A stretch of DNA of 64,000 bases from the NCBI GenBank assembly GCA_903847605.1, contig CAINED010000039.1, forward strand, positions 1-64,000, written 5' to 3'. Numbering within the stretch: the stretch's first letter is position 1; every line of letters starts with the position of its first letter. The notes beneath the pieces were generated by a model that was not told the DNA's origin, made no database searches, and worked only from the letters and a program-made list of their open reading frames with translations. The stretch is from an uncultured Hyphomicrobiales bacterium. GTDB taxonomy: Bacteria; Pseudomonadota; Alphaproteobacteria; Rhizobiales; Beijerinckiaceae. Shown piece by piece: positions 9,557 through 17,647 of the stretch. Made by a program: the position numbers and the translations under genes.

Positions 9557-11539
9557 TTACCCCGCCGCCACGGGCTTTGCCGCGTTGTCCCGCCGCCGGG
9601 CGCGCTGGGCGATGCCAAGCCGCATGCGGCGATCGGTCAGCGAAAGGCCGCCGCCGAGCGCCATGATGAGCGCGCCGAGCCAGATGAGGCTGACGAAGGG
9701 TTTCCAGTAGAGCCGCGTGTCGAGCGGCCCCTCGGTTTCCTGATCGGAAATCACGATGTGAATCTGGCCAAGCGAAACGTTGAGCAGACCGGCCTGCGAT
9801 GTCGTCATGCGCCGTGAATTGAAGAAGCGGCGGGACGGTTCCAGCTTCGCAACGACTGCGCCGCCCGTGCGGATCGTCATCTGCGCAACGGTCTCCCGAT
9901 AATTCGGGCCGGGGCGCGTCACGACATTGTCGAGCGTTACGTTGAAGTGGCCGACATCGACACTCTCGCCGGCTTTCATCGCAGCGATTTTCTCGACGCC
10001 CCATCCGATCGCGGCAAGGCCGAGCAAAGTCACGCCGACACCGGCATGAGCAATCGCTGTACCCCAGGCCGAACGCGGCATGCCCCACAGACGCGACATC
10101 ATCGCGCCGGCAGAAGAGCCGGCGCGAATACGCGAAACAATATCCACGAAGGCGCCGAGGATGACGAAGATCGCGAGGCCGGCCATTGCAGCCGATAAGG
10201 CGGGACCGCCCTGCATCGCAAAAAAGATGAGCGCCGCGACGACGCCTGCAACGGCGACGACAGTCAGCCGCTGCGCCGCGCCAAGCAGATCGCCGCGCTT
10301 CCATGCCAGCAATTGACCGATCGGCATTGCGAAGAAAATCGGAATGAAGAGCGGCACAAATGTATAGTTGAAGAACGGTGGTCCGACCGAAATCTTCGCG
10401 CCGTTGAAAGCTTCAAGCGCCAAAGGATAGAGCGTGCCGACGAAAACAGTCGCGCAGGCCGTCGTGAGCAGCAGGTTATTGAGAACAAGCGCACCCTCGC
10501 GCGACACCGGCGCGAAGATGCCGCCCTGTTTCAGCATCGGCGCGCGCAAGGCAAACAGCGTCAGCGAGCCGCCGATGAAGAAGACAAGAATGCCCAGAAT
10601 GAAAACGCCCCGTTGCGGATCGCTCGCAAAAGTATGCACCGACGTGAGCACGCCCGAGCGCACGAGAAACGTGCCGAGCAGCGAAAGCGAGAAAGCGAGA
10701 ATGGCGAGAAAGATCGTCCATATCTTCAGCGCATCGCGCTTTTCCATCACGGCCGTACAGTGCAGCAGCGCGGTACCCGCGAGCCAAGGCATGAGCGAAG
10801 CATTCTCGACGGGATCCCAGAACCAGAAGCCGCCCCAGCCCAAAGTGTAATAGGCCCAGTAGGAGCCCATCGCGATGCCGAGCGTGAGAAACGCCCATGC
10901 CAGCAGAGCCCAGGGCCGTACATAGCGCGCCCATACCGCATCGATGCGGCCGAGGATCAGCGCCGCTGCGGCGAAAGAAAAGGTCATCGAATATCCGACA
11001 TAGCCGAGATAGAGCATCGGCGGATGGATCGCGAGACCCGGATCCTGCAGGATCGGATTGAGATCGCGCCCTTCGATCGGCGGCATGCCGATGCGCGCGA
11101 AGGGATTGGATGTCAGAAGGATGAAGAGAATGAACGCGCCGGATACCCAGGACTGAACCGACAAAACAGTCGCGGCGAGATCGTCGGGCATGTTCTTCGC
11201 CGCCAGCGCAACGAGCGCGCCGAACAGAACGAGGATCAGCACCCACAAAAGCATCGAACCTTCGTGGTTTCCCCAGACGCCGGATATTTTATAGATCAGC
11301 GGCTTCAGCGAATGGGAATTCTCGAAGACATTCACAAGCGAGAAATCGGATTCGACATAGGCCCATGTCAGCGCCGCATAGGCGACCGCCACCATGAAGA
11401 ACTGCATGATGGCCATGCTCGGCGCCGAGCGCATCAAGGTCGCATCGCGCGATAGCACGCCCCAGAGCGGCACGACCGCCAGCACCGCAGAGAGCGCCAG
11501 TGCGAGAATGAGTGCGAAATGTCCGGTCTCGACAATCAC
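9557..11539 (-). CDS. ccmF: Heme lyase subunit CcmF (CycK)
   Basis: 660 residues, a polytopic membrane protein with the conserved tryptophan-rich heme-handling segment WGGFWFWDPVENASLMPWL near residues 230-250. It transfers heme from holo-CcmE to apocytochrome c in the periplasm. The start is a GTG at 11539, three bases after the ccmE stop codon. Full length for the family. Confidence 0.95.
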   Translation of the reverse strand: MIVETGHFALILALALSAVLAVVPLWGVLSRDATLMRSAPSMAIMQFFMVAVAYAALTWAYVESDFSLVNVFENSHSLKPLIYKISGVWGNHEGSMLLWVLILVLFGALVALAAKNMPDDLAATVLSVQSWVSGAFILFILLTSNPFARIGMPPIEGRDLNPILQDPGLAIHPPMLYLGYVGYSMTFSFAAAALILGRIDAVWARYVRPWALLAWAFLTLGIAMGSYWAYYTLGWGGFWFWDPVENASLMPWLAGTALLHCTAVMEKRDALKIWTIFLAILAFSLSLLGTFLVRSGVLTSVHTFASDPQRGVFILGILVFFIGGSLTLFALRAPMLKQGGIFAPVSREGALVLNNLLLTTACATVFVGTLYPLALEAFNGAKISVGPPFFNYTFVPLFIPIFFAMPIGQLLAWKRGDLLGAAQRLTVVAVAGVVAALIFFAMQGGPALSAAMAGLAIFVILGAFVDIVSRIRAGSSAGAMMSRLWGMPRSAWGTAIAHAGVGVTLLGLAAIGWGVEKIAAMKAGESVDVGHFNVTLDNVVTRPGPNYRETVAQMTIRTGGAVVAKLEPSRRFFNSRRMTTSQAGLLNVSLGQIHIVISDQETEGPLDTRLYWKPFVSLIWLGALIMALGGGLSLTDRRMRLGIAQRARRRDNAAKPVAAG

Positions 11540-11542
11540 GGC

Positions 11543-12007
11543 TTATTTCCCCTTCGCATCGGGCGCGCCATCCTTGCCGTGTTGCCAGAGGCCCTGTTTC
11601 TTGAGCGACTCCGCAAGATCGCGCGGCATGTAGGTTTCGTCATGCTTGGCCAAAACGCTATCGGCGCGAAACTGTCCCTTGCCTTCGAGAACACCTTCAG
11701 TCACGACGCCCTGCCCTTCGCGAAACAGGTCGGGCAACAGGCCGCTATAAGTCACATGCACTTCGCCACTGCCGTCGCGTACGGAGAAGGTGACCGCCTT
11801 GCCTTCACCGCGAACGACCGAACCTTCCTTCACCAAGCCGCCAAGACGCAGGCGCGTGCCCGGCTGTACATTCTTCGCATCGATTTCGGACGGCGTATAA
11901 AAAAACACGATCGTATCGCGCAATGCGAACAGCACGAGTCCCGCCGCCAGCGCCAGCATCGCGAGGGCGCTCGAGATCAGAACCAGACGGCGGCTCTTGC
12001 GTGTCAT
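11543..12007 (-). CDS. ccmE: Cytochrome c maturation protein CcmE (heme chaperone, CycJ)
   Basis: 154 residues: one N-terminal membrane anchor (about 9-29) and a periplasmic OB-fold. The heme-binding His lies in [11 protein letters not shown] near residue 127. CcmE carries heme covalently from CcmC to CcmF. Its ATG overlaps, as ATGA, an in-frame TGA lying five codons beyond the TAG stop of ccmI. Confidence 0.95.
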   Translation of the reverse strand: MTRKSRRLVLISSALAMLALAAGLVLFALRDTIVFFYTPSEIDAKNVQPGTRLRLGGLVKEGSVVRGEGKAVTFSVRDGSGEVHVTYSGLLPDLFREGQGVVTEGVLEGKGQFRADSVLAKHDETYMPRDLAESLKKQGLWQHGKDGAPDAKGK

Positions 12008-12021
12008 CCGATTGCCTTGCC

Positions 12022-13116
12022 CTATCCTTCGAGACCCAACTGGCGCGCGAGAACGCCGAGCTTGTCCAGCGCATCCTTGTCGCCATCTAATGACTTCCGG
12101 GCTTCCGCCAAGGCTTCGCGCGCCTTGTCCGGTTGTTTCATCACCGTATAGGCATTCACAAGCATCAGCCAGCCTTCGGCGTCCCTGCTGTTTTCCTTCA
12201 ATCGCGAGGCAAGACGCTCGACCATGCCCGCGATGAAGGCCTGCTGATCTTCCTTTGGCAAAGCGGTGATCGAACGCGCCGCGAGTTCATCGGGCGCCGG
12301 CACCTTGATCTGAGGCCCCAACGCGGCGATGCGCGCTCGCACTGCTGCAACCCATGCCGCGTCGGCAGGGGCATCCTCGACGAGTTTCAGCCAGATGCTG
12401 CGTGCGCGACCGGCATCTCCGGCCTGCTCTGCTGCAAGACCGGTATAGAAGCGAGCCTGCGGCGCATTGGGATCAAGCTCCAGCGCCTTTTCGAAGGCTT
12501 TCAATGCGTCTGCGCCAACCTTGCCTTGCTCGGCAAACACCAATGCCTCGCCAAGAGCAGTAAAACGATCGGGAGAAGGCCCTGCAATGCGGATCACATT
12601 GCTCCACGCCCTGGCCGCATCCTGCGGCCTTCCCGTCCGCAGATAAACGGGGGCGACAACCTCCCAGCCGCGGGCATCGTTGGGATTGGCTTCAAGATGC
12701 TTTTCGATCTTCGCCACCGCCGCGAAAATGTCGTTTGATGCTCCGCCGCGAGATGCGAGCGGCCTGTCCGGCAAATGCGGACTACCGATATTCAGATAGA
12801 CGCCAAGGCCAATCGCCGGCACGGCGATGAGCGCCAGGGCCGCCACCATGCGGCGAAGTCTTGTCGACCCCTCCGGTACACTTGAAGCTTCGGCGTGGCG
12901 CGCGATCAGCCGGCGCGCGGCTTCGGCCTTTGCAGAGGCGGCATCGCCTTCGGCAATCAGCCCGCGCGCGCGATCACGGTCGATCTCGGCGACCTGCGCT
13001 TCGTAGAAAGCGCGGTCCGCCTCGGCGGGCGCAGCGCCGCGCCGCCGATAGCCAAGCGGCCAGAGCACGCTCAGAACGGCGAGGGCCGTCAGGACGGCGA
13101 TAGGGATCCACATCAT
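12022..13116 (-). CDS. ccmI: Cytochrome c-type biogenesis protein CcmI (CycH)
   Basis: 364 residues. There is a membrane helix at 1-20, a cytoplasmic loop with the [14 protein letters not shown] motif, a second helix near 95-112, then tetratricopeptide repeats (about 140-250). It is the apocytochrome chaperone feeding the CcmF/H heme lyase. It is the first gene of the operon. It ends in TAG. Confidence 0.93.
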   Translation of the reverse strand: MMWIPIAVLTALAVLSVLWPLGYRRRGAAPAEADRAFYEAQVAEIDRDRARGLIAEGDAASAKAEAARRLIARHAEASSVPEGSTRLRRMVAALALIAVPAIGLGVYLNIGSPHLPDRPLASRGGASNDIFAAVAKIEKHLEANPNDARGWEVVAPVYLRTGRPQDAARAWSNVIRIAGPSPDRFTALGEALVFAEQGKVGADALKAFEKALELDPNAPQARFYTGLAAEQAGDAGRARSIWLKLVEDAPADAAWVAAVRARIAALGPQIKVPAPDELAARSITALPKEDQQAFIAGMVERLASRLKENSRDAEGWLMLVNAYTVMKQPDKAREALAEARKSLDGDKDALDKLGVLARQLGLEG

Positions 13117-13238
13117 CGGCGCGCTTTTTCCACGGCAGGAGCGCGTTGGCTAGCGCACAATCCGCCGCGCCCGAAAGTGAAATCAGTCAACTTGGCGTGA
13201 AATCTGGCCCAGTTGCTCAGCTTGATCTCCCCGCAAAC

Positions 13239-14630
13239 TTACACCGCTGGAAGCCGCAACCGTGCGCGCAGGCCGCCGAGGGGCGAATCCTCGAGCGAAA
13301 GCGTCCCGCCATAGCCCGATGCGAGATCTACCACGATATTGAGCCCTAGGCCGGACCCCGGCTTGGTTTCGTCGAGCCGCTGTCCCCGCGCGAGCGCCTC
13401 AGCTCTCTGGTTCGGAGGAAGCCCGGGACCGTCGTCATCGATGGTGATTTCGATCAGCCCGAACGTGCCACCGGCCGAGGTCACGCGCTTTGCCTCGACC
13501 AGCACATGCGACTTCGCCCATTTGCCGGCATTGTCGAGCAAGTTGCCCGCCATTTCCTCGAAGTCCTGCTTCTCGCCGCGAAAGCGCAGATCGGCAGGAC
13601 TGTTCAGTTCGAAATCGAGATGACGCTCGAAATATATCTTTTCAAAGGTCCGCAGCAGCGAGTCCAGGGACGCGTCGACGTCGACGACCGAACCGACGAC
13701 CCGCATGCGTGCGGCAGCGCGCGCGCGGTCGAGGTAAAAAGTCACCTGATCGCGCATGATCGTGGTCTGCTCTCGCACTTTCGAACCGAATTCCGTCTGT
13801 TCGCGGTCGGCTTCGTTGACGATCACGCTGAGGGGCGTTTTCAGCGCATGCGCGAGATTGCCGACCTGCGTGCGTGCGCGTTCGACGACTTCGCGATTGG
13901 ATGAAATCAAGAGATTGAGTTCGTCGGCGAGCGGCGCGAGGTCGTGCGGAAACTGGCCCTCGATGCGTTCGCCTTCGCCCTTGCGAATGGAGGCGACCTC
14001 CGACTGCAATTTTCTGAGCGGCTGCAAGCCGAAGCGGACCTGCAAGGCTGTGGTGCCGACGAGCGCGAGCGATAGCATCGTGAAGGTCGCAATCAGTGTC
14101 AGCTTGAAGCGCCAGATCTGGTCCTCCGCCTCTTCCGTCGATGCGGCGACCTGAATGAGAAATGTGCCGGACGCGCCGATGTCGATAATGCGCTCGAATA
14201 GGCGCAATCGCCTTCCATCCGGTCCCTGCACATAACTTGCGTGTACGCTGCCGGGCGCATTGTCGGAATCGGGATCGGACAGCCGCGGCAAAGTCGCGCC
14301 GCTCAGCGAAAGGCTCTGGCGCACAGGCGTTTCGCTGCTGTCGAGGCGCGTCACCTGCCAATACCAGCCCGACTGCGCGAGATCGAATTGCGGATCGCCG
14401 AGCTGACCCGGTTCGTTGCGCTGCTCTTCATTGCCGACCGCCATGTCCGCAACCAGCGAGCGCAGATAAACGCTCAGCCTGTCGTCGAAGGATTTTTCCG
14501 TGTTGCGCCGGTAGAGCGTGACAAGAAAAATGCCGGCGACGAGAAGCAGAATCGTGCTCCAAGCTGCGGCCGTGATGAAGAGGCGCGTCGCAATGGACTG
14601 GTCCTTGTTCAGTCCGGCGAGGAAAGGCAT
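13239..14630 (-). CDS. Sensor histidine kinase, PhoQ-like
   Basis: 463 residues: a helix at about 20-42, a periplasmic domain, a helix near 178-198, HAMP, and an H-box NLAHALKTPLSVIVNEA near residue 260. The HATPase domain has NLLDNAGKWAK, DDGPGLPP and GSGLGLNIV motifs. The ATG overlaps the stop of the upstream response regulator by one base (TGATG), showing coupled translation. The signal is unknown. The PepSY-like secreted protein two genes upstream may modulate it. Confidence 0.92.
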   Translation of the reverse strand: MPFLAGLNKDQSIATRLFITAAAWSTILLLVAGIFLVTLYRRNTEKSFDDRLSVYLRSLVADMAVGNEEQRNEPGQLGDPQFDLAQSGWYWQVTRLDSSETPVRQSLSLSGATLPRLSDPDSDNAPGSVHASYVQGPDGRRLRLFERIIDIGASGTFLIQVAASTEEAEDQIWRFKLTLIATFTMLSLALVGTTALQVRFGLQPLRKLQSEVASIRKGEGERIEGQFPHDLAPLADELNLLISSNREVVERARTQVGNLAHALKTPLSVIVNEADREQTEFGSKVREQTTIMRDQVTFYLDRARAAARMRVVGSVVDVDASLDSLLRTFEKIYFERHLDFELNSPADLRFRGEKQDFEEMAGNLLDNAGKWAKSHVLVEAKRVTSAGGTFGLIEITIDDDGPGLPPNQRAEALARGQRLDETKPGSGLGLNIVVDLASGYGGTLSLEDSPLGGLRARLRLPAV

Positions 14631-15325
14631 CAGCGCGCCGGTTTAGCGGCCTGTCCGGCGCTTTCGGCCGGCGCAGCGATGAGATAACCGAGACCCCTGA
14701 TGGTCTGAATGATGTCGACGCCGAGTTTCTTGCGCAGGCGTCCGATGAATACTTCAATCGTATTGGAGTCGCGATCGAAATCCTGATCGTAGAGATGTTC
14801 GACGAGTTCGGTGCGCGACACGATGCGTCCCGTGTGATGCATCATGTAGGCAAGCAGGCGATATTCATGCGACGTCAGGCGGATCGGATTGCCGTCAACG
14901 ATCACACGTCCGGCTTTCGTATCGAGCCGCACCGGGCCGCAGACGAGTTCGCTCGTGGCATGGCCCGCGGCGCGGCGCATCAAGGCCCGAAGGCGCGCCA
15001 GCACTTCTTCCATGTGAAAGGGCTTGGCGACATAATCGTCGGCGCCAGCGTCGAAGCCTTGCACCTTTTCGCCCCAGCGGTCGCGCGCCGTGAGGATCAG
15101 CACCGGCATCTTGCGCCCGTCGTTGCGCCATTGTTCGAGGATGGAAATTCCATCCTTTTTGGGAAGTCCAATGTCGAGAATGACCGCGTCGTAGGGTTCG
15201 GTATCGCCGAGAAAATGGCCTTCCTCGCCGTCGAATGCGGAATCGACAACGTAACCCGCCTGCTCCAGCGCCGCTGTGAGCTGGCGGTTCAAATCACGGT
15301 CGTCTTCGACAACGAGCAGACGCAA
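14630..15325 (-). CDS. Response regulator, PhoP/OmpR-like
   Basis: 231 residues. The receiver shows LVVEDDRDL, the phospho-acceptor Asp in AVILDIGLPKKDG and Lys in YVAKPFHM. The C-terminal winged helix contains LTSHEYRLLAYMMHH and NTIEVFIGRLRKKLG. The start codon is TTG at 15325, with GGAG seven bases upstream. It is the partner of the overlapping histidine kinase. Confidence 0.92.
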   Translation of the reverse strand: MRLLVVEDDRDLNRQLTAALEQAGYVVDSAFDGEEGHFLGDTEPYDAVILDIGLPKKDGISILEQWRNDGRKMPVLILTARDRWGEKVQGFDAGADDYVAKPFHMEEVLARLRALMRRAAGHATSELVCGPVRLDTKAGRVIVDGNPIRLTSHEYRLLAYMMHHTGRIVSRTELVEHLYDQDFDRDSNTIEVFIGRLRKKLGVDIIQTIRGLGYLIAAPAESAGQAAKPAR

Positions 15326-15362
15326 TGAAATCTCCGTTCCGCAATCCGACGCCTATATAGGC

Positions 15363-15761
15363 CTAGTTGCGCGGCGGCGCCATTGGTCGGCCGGTCTGCG
15401 CGTTGACGTAGACCTGCGTCACCTTGCCGTCGCGGCGGATCAGCGACAATTCGTAAATCAGGACGGTGCCGCCCCGGCACAGGCGCGTACGCAGGGGATC
15501 GGCGCGCAAGCGGCGCGCATTGGTCCTCATGGTCATCAGCGGATTGGCGAGCCGCAGTCGCGCCACGCGGTCGCTCGTTTCGCGCGCGGAAAAACAGATG
15601 ATCGGCCGTTCAACCGGCGCGTCTGCCACAGGCGCGGGCGTGACAGCCTGTGCCGTAGCAGCCGGCGGCGAGGCAGCCGCTGTCGCGGCAGGAGCGGGCT
15701 TGTCCTGCGCGAACGCCTGTCCGACCGGAAACGCGGCCAAAAATGTGAGCCAAATCAGCAT
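15363..15761 (-). CDS. Secreted PepSY-like protein preceding a two-component pair
   Basis: 132 residues from the ATG at 15761; an upstream in-frame start would only add residues before the signal peptide. Signal peptide at 1-18 (MLIWLTFLAAFPVGQAFA), an Ala/Pro-rich linker, then a C-terminal segment with the pattern YELSLIRRDGKVTQVYVNA, typical of PepSY-type domains. The gene ends 37 bases before the response regulator, so the three probably form one operon. A role as periplasmic modulator of the kinase is inferred from linkage. Confidence 0.75.
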   Translation of the reverse strand: MLIWLTFLAAFPVGQAFAQDKPAPAATAAASPPAATAQAVTPAPVADAPVERPIICFSARETSDRVARLRLANPLMTMRTNARRLRADPLRTRLCRGGTVLIYELSLIRRDGKVTQVYVNAQTGRPMAPPRN

Positions 15762-15858
15762 GGGGCTTTTTCCCGCCTGCGGGCTGAATGGTCCATGAAC
15801 GGGCGCGTGCAATCGTACCAATTTACTGATTACAATATATTTTCTCCAAATGGGACGA

Positions 15859-16149
15859 TCATCGCCAGACAGCTTCCTGCCGCTTGATGTGATCGGAGAG
15901 CGCCTCGTGGCGGGATCGGCAGGTCCGCAGATTCGCGCGGTCCCGGCCCCAGTACACAGCTACGTCTCCGGATTTGAGCGCCCCTGCGGGAAGTTGTTGC
16001 GGCAGATCGCAGCCCCGCGTGAGCGACTCAGGGGCCGGCGGCAGAACCGGCCTCGCCGCGACCGAGTTCGTCGAGCGCGCGCACGATGTCAGGCTCGAGG
16101 CAAGCAACATGACCGCCAGCGCTCCGGCCGATTTTTGCCTTGAGATCAT
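15859..16149 (-). CDS. o-spanin (Rz1-like lipoprotein), overlapping the i-spanin gene
   Basis: 96 residues: signal peptide plus lipobox SLTSC (Cys near residue 23), a proline-rich stretch, then paired cysteines (CDLPQQLP and RTCRSRH). This is the usual outer-membrane spanin pattern. The first 122 bases lie inside the 3' end of the i-spanin gene in a different frame, the classic Rz/Rz1 arrangement. With the i-spanin it would fuse inner and outer membranes at the end of lysis to release particles. Confidence 0.75.
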   Translation of the reverse strand: MISRQKSAGALAVMLLASSLTSCARSTNSVAARPVLPPAPESLTRGCDLPQQLPAGALKSGDVAVYWGRDRANLRTCRSRHEALSDHIKRQEAVWR

Positions 16150-16411
16150 CGAACTTGTCCCTCAACCGGTCGCGTTCCGTTTCGAGTGCTGCGGCGGCGC
16201 GTTGCGACTGCGCGAGCGCATCGATGGAAGCCGCCGTGCGGCGCGCGAAATCCTGTTCGTAGCGCTGGCGGACTTCCGCGCCGCCGGCGGCGCGGCCGCG
16301 CTCGAAGGACTGATCGAGCGCTCCACGAAACCAGCCGGCCGCACCGGCGAGCGCGAGCATCCCGGCGAGCGCGGCGCCGATCCAGGCGGCAAATGAGAAT
16401 TTGAAGGGCAC
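16028..16411 (-). CDS. i-spanin (Rz-like), membrane-anchored coiled coil
   Basis: 127 residues: one N-terminal helix (about 8-28) followed by a long charged coiled coil (about 35-95, rich in Ala, Arg, Glu, Gln). The size and topology fit the inner-membrane spanin. The start is GTG at 16411, three bases past the stop of the holin-like gene. The o-spanin gene is nested in its 3' third. Confidence 0.72.
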   Translation of the reverse strand: MPFKFSFAAWIGAALAGMLALAGAAGWFRGALDQSFERGRAAGGAEVRQRYEQDFARRTAASIDALAQSQRAAAALETERDRLRDKFDDLKAKIGRSAGGHVACLEPDIVRALDELGRGEAGSAAGP

Positions 16412-16414
16412 GAT

Positions 16415-16624
16415 TCAGCCGACGACTTGCGTCGCCCGTACGCGCCCGACAATCGCGTTGACGCCGCCGAGCAGAGCGGTGATCGCGGCGCCGAAGGACG
16501 CCATGTCGCCCGACTTCCACGCAAGCACCGCGCCCGCTGCGGAAGAACCGATGACGGCAACGGATGACCAGATGGTTTGAGAGGCCCAGTAGGGCTTCAT
16601 GGGGTCGTTCGTTTGATCGCTCAT
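16415..16624 (-). CDS. Small holin-like membrane protein of the GTA lysis module
   Basis: 69 residues from the ATG at 16624, which has an AAGGAG ribosome site and overlaps the endolysin stop as ATGA. Two hydrophobic stretches (about 17-37 and 43-62) make it a plausible holin that lets the endolysin reach peptidoglycan. The assignment rests on size, topology and position between endolysin and spanins; no specific holin motif is recognised. Confidence 0.65.
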   Translation of the reverse strand: MSDQTNDPMKPYWASQTIWSSVAVIGSSAAGAVLAWKSGDMASFGAAITALLGGVNAIVGRVRATQVVG

Positions 16625-17178
16625 ATGCGTGCTCCTTTTCGCGTTGAATTGTTGGTTGCGGAATTGCCGATCATGCCGAGGCATGCGCGTTCGACGGCGA
16701 GAAGTCTGCGCGTCCAGCCGCGTCCGAAAATGCTGAATGTCCTGAGGCGTTGAAGAAAGCCGCGGCGGCGGCGCAGGAGATCGCGCAGCAGATTTTCGCG
16801 CGGCGTGACACGAACCAGCGCCAAGGATCCCGCGCCGATCACGCCGTCCGCTTTCAAGCCAAGCGCCTTTTGCAACAGGCGCGCAGCAGCGCGCGGCCCG
16901 GAGTTGACGGCGTGATCGAACACTGCGGCGTCGATGCCTTCGGGCAAGTCGTCGCCGCGAACGGCGTCCCAATAATTGCTTCGATAAATCTTGGCCGCTT
17001 CCTCGCGCTTCAGCATTCGCACGTCAGACTTGCTGACCGGACAGCCGCGCCATGCCGCCAGAGTGCGCCTGGTGATTCCGAGATTTGTCGCGCCGCCGGG
17101 GTCGGCGGGATGGTCGCTATAGCCGCCCTCGAACTGCAATGTGAGTTTCAGGCAGGCGTCGAAATTTCTTGCAGCCAT
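16621..17178 (-). CDS. GTA/phage endolysin, glycoside hydrolase family 108 type
   Basis: 185 residues. The N-terminal catalytic region carries FEGGYSDHPADPGGATNLG with the catalytic Glu near residue 17, typical of GH108 N-acetylmuramidases. A second part (GLKADGVIGAGSLALVR) resembles a peptidoglycan-binding domain 3. The start at 17178 has a GGAG site. It degrades host peptidoglycan for particle release. It is the first gene after an intrinsic terminator, so the lysis module may be expressed separately or through antitermination. Confidence 0.88.
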   Translation of the reverse strand: MAARNFDACLKLTLQFEGGYSDHPADPGGATNLGITRRTLAAWRGCPVSKSDVRMLKREEAAKIYRSNYWDAVRGDDLPEGIDAAVFDHAVNSGPRAAARLLQKALGLKADGVIGAGSLALVRVTPRENLLRDLLRRRRGFLQRLRTFSIFGRGWTRRLLAVERACLGMIGNSATNNSTRKGARI

Positions 17179-17193
17179 TTCATCTCCAAAACG

Positions 17194-17216
17194 AAAAAAG
17201 GCCGCTTCGCGCGGCC
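17194..17216 (-). terminator. Rho-independent terminator between tail genes and lysis module
   Basis: On the minus strand the stem GGCCGC / GCGGCC closes a 5-base loop and is followed by six T residues. It lies between the last tail gene (ends 17244) and the endolysin start (17178). Confidence 0.8.
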
Positions 17217-17243
17217 ATCAAACGGATAGTGGAACAGCCGCAA

Positions 17244-17639
17244 TCACAAGGCTGCAGCGAGCCGGAAGAGTTCGTCGATTTCCTGTCTGGATTTGTTGAG
17301 CGCAATTGCCGCTTCATCAACGAAGGGATGATCGCGATGGATCTGCAGCGAACGATCCCAATAATCTCGCAGCCCTTGCGATCCCCCCGCAATCACGGCT
17401 TCCGCCGCATCGCGCAAACCGAGGACGTTGAGCGCCAGCCTGATTTGCAGATCGCTGACGCTATCGGGAACATGCTGCGTACTCTCCGGCGGAGAAAACG
17501 TCTCGCCGTCCCAGGTCCATCGAGGCGCGACGCTGCCAATCGCCTCGATAGCAATTAAATCATCTGGCGGCCTGTAATCCGCAGGCGCTTCGACGATATT
17601 TTCGACCTGCCCTTTGGCAGTCACGATCGCAAATCTCAT
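17244..17639 (-). CDS. Small GTA tail-associated protein of unknown function
   Basis: 131 residues from the ATG at 17639 (GAGG site upstream). The N-terminus reads MRFAIVTAKGQVENIVEAP, then a Trp-containing stretch (APRWTWDGETF) and a helical C-terminal half (RLALNVLGLRDAAEAVIAG). This layout resembles small phage proteins encoded just after tail fibres. It is co-oriented with, and starts 8 bases after, the fibre gene. The exact role is not known to me. Confidence 0.65.
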   Translation of the reverse strand: MRFAIVTAKGQVENIVEAPADYRPPDDLIAIEAIGSVAPRWTWDGETFSPPESTQHVPDSVSDLQIRLALNVLGLRDAAEAVIAGGSQGLRDYWDRSLQIHRDHPFVDEAAIALNKSRQEIDELFRLAAAL

Positions 17640-17647
17640 ACCCAACC

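Noticed and set aside
8967-10304. 445-residue Arg-rich open frame on the minus strand
   Set aside because: Out-of-frame shadow of ccmF/ccmH; composition is Arg/Cys-rich without any domain.
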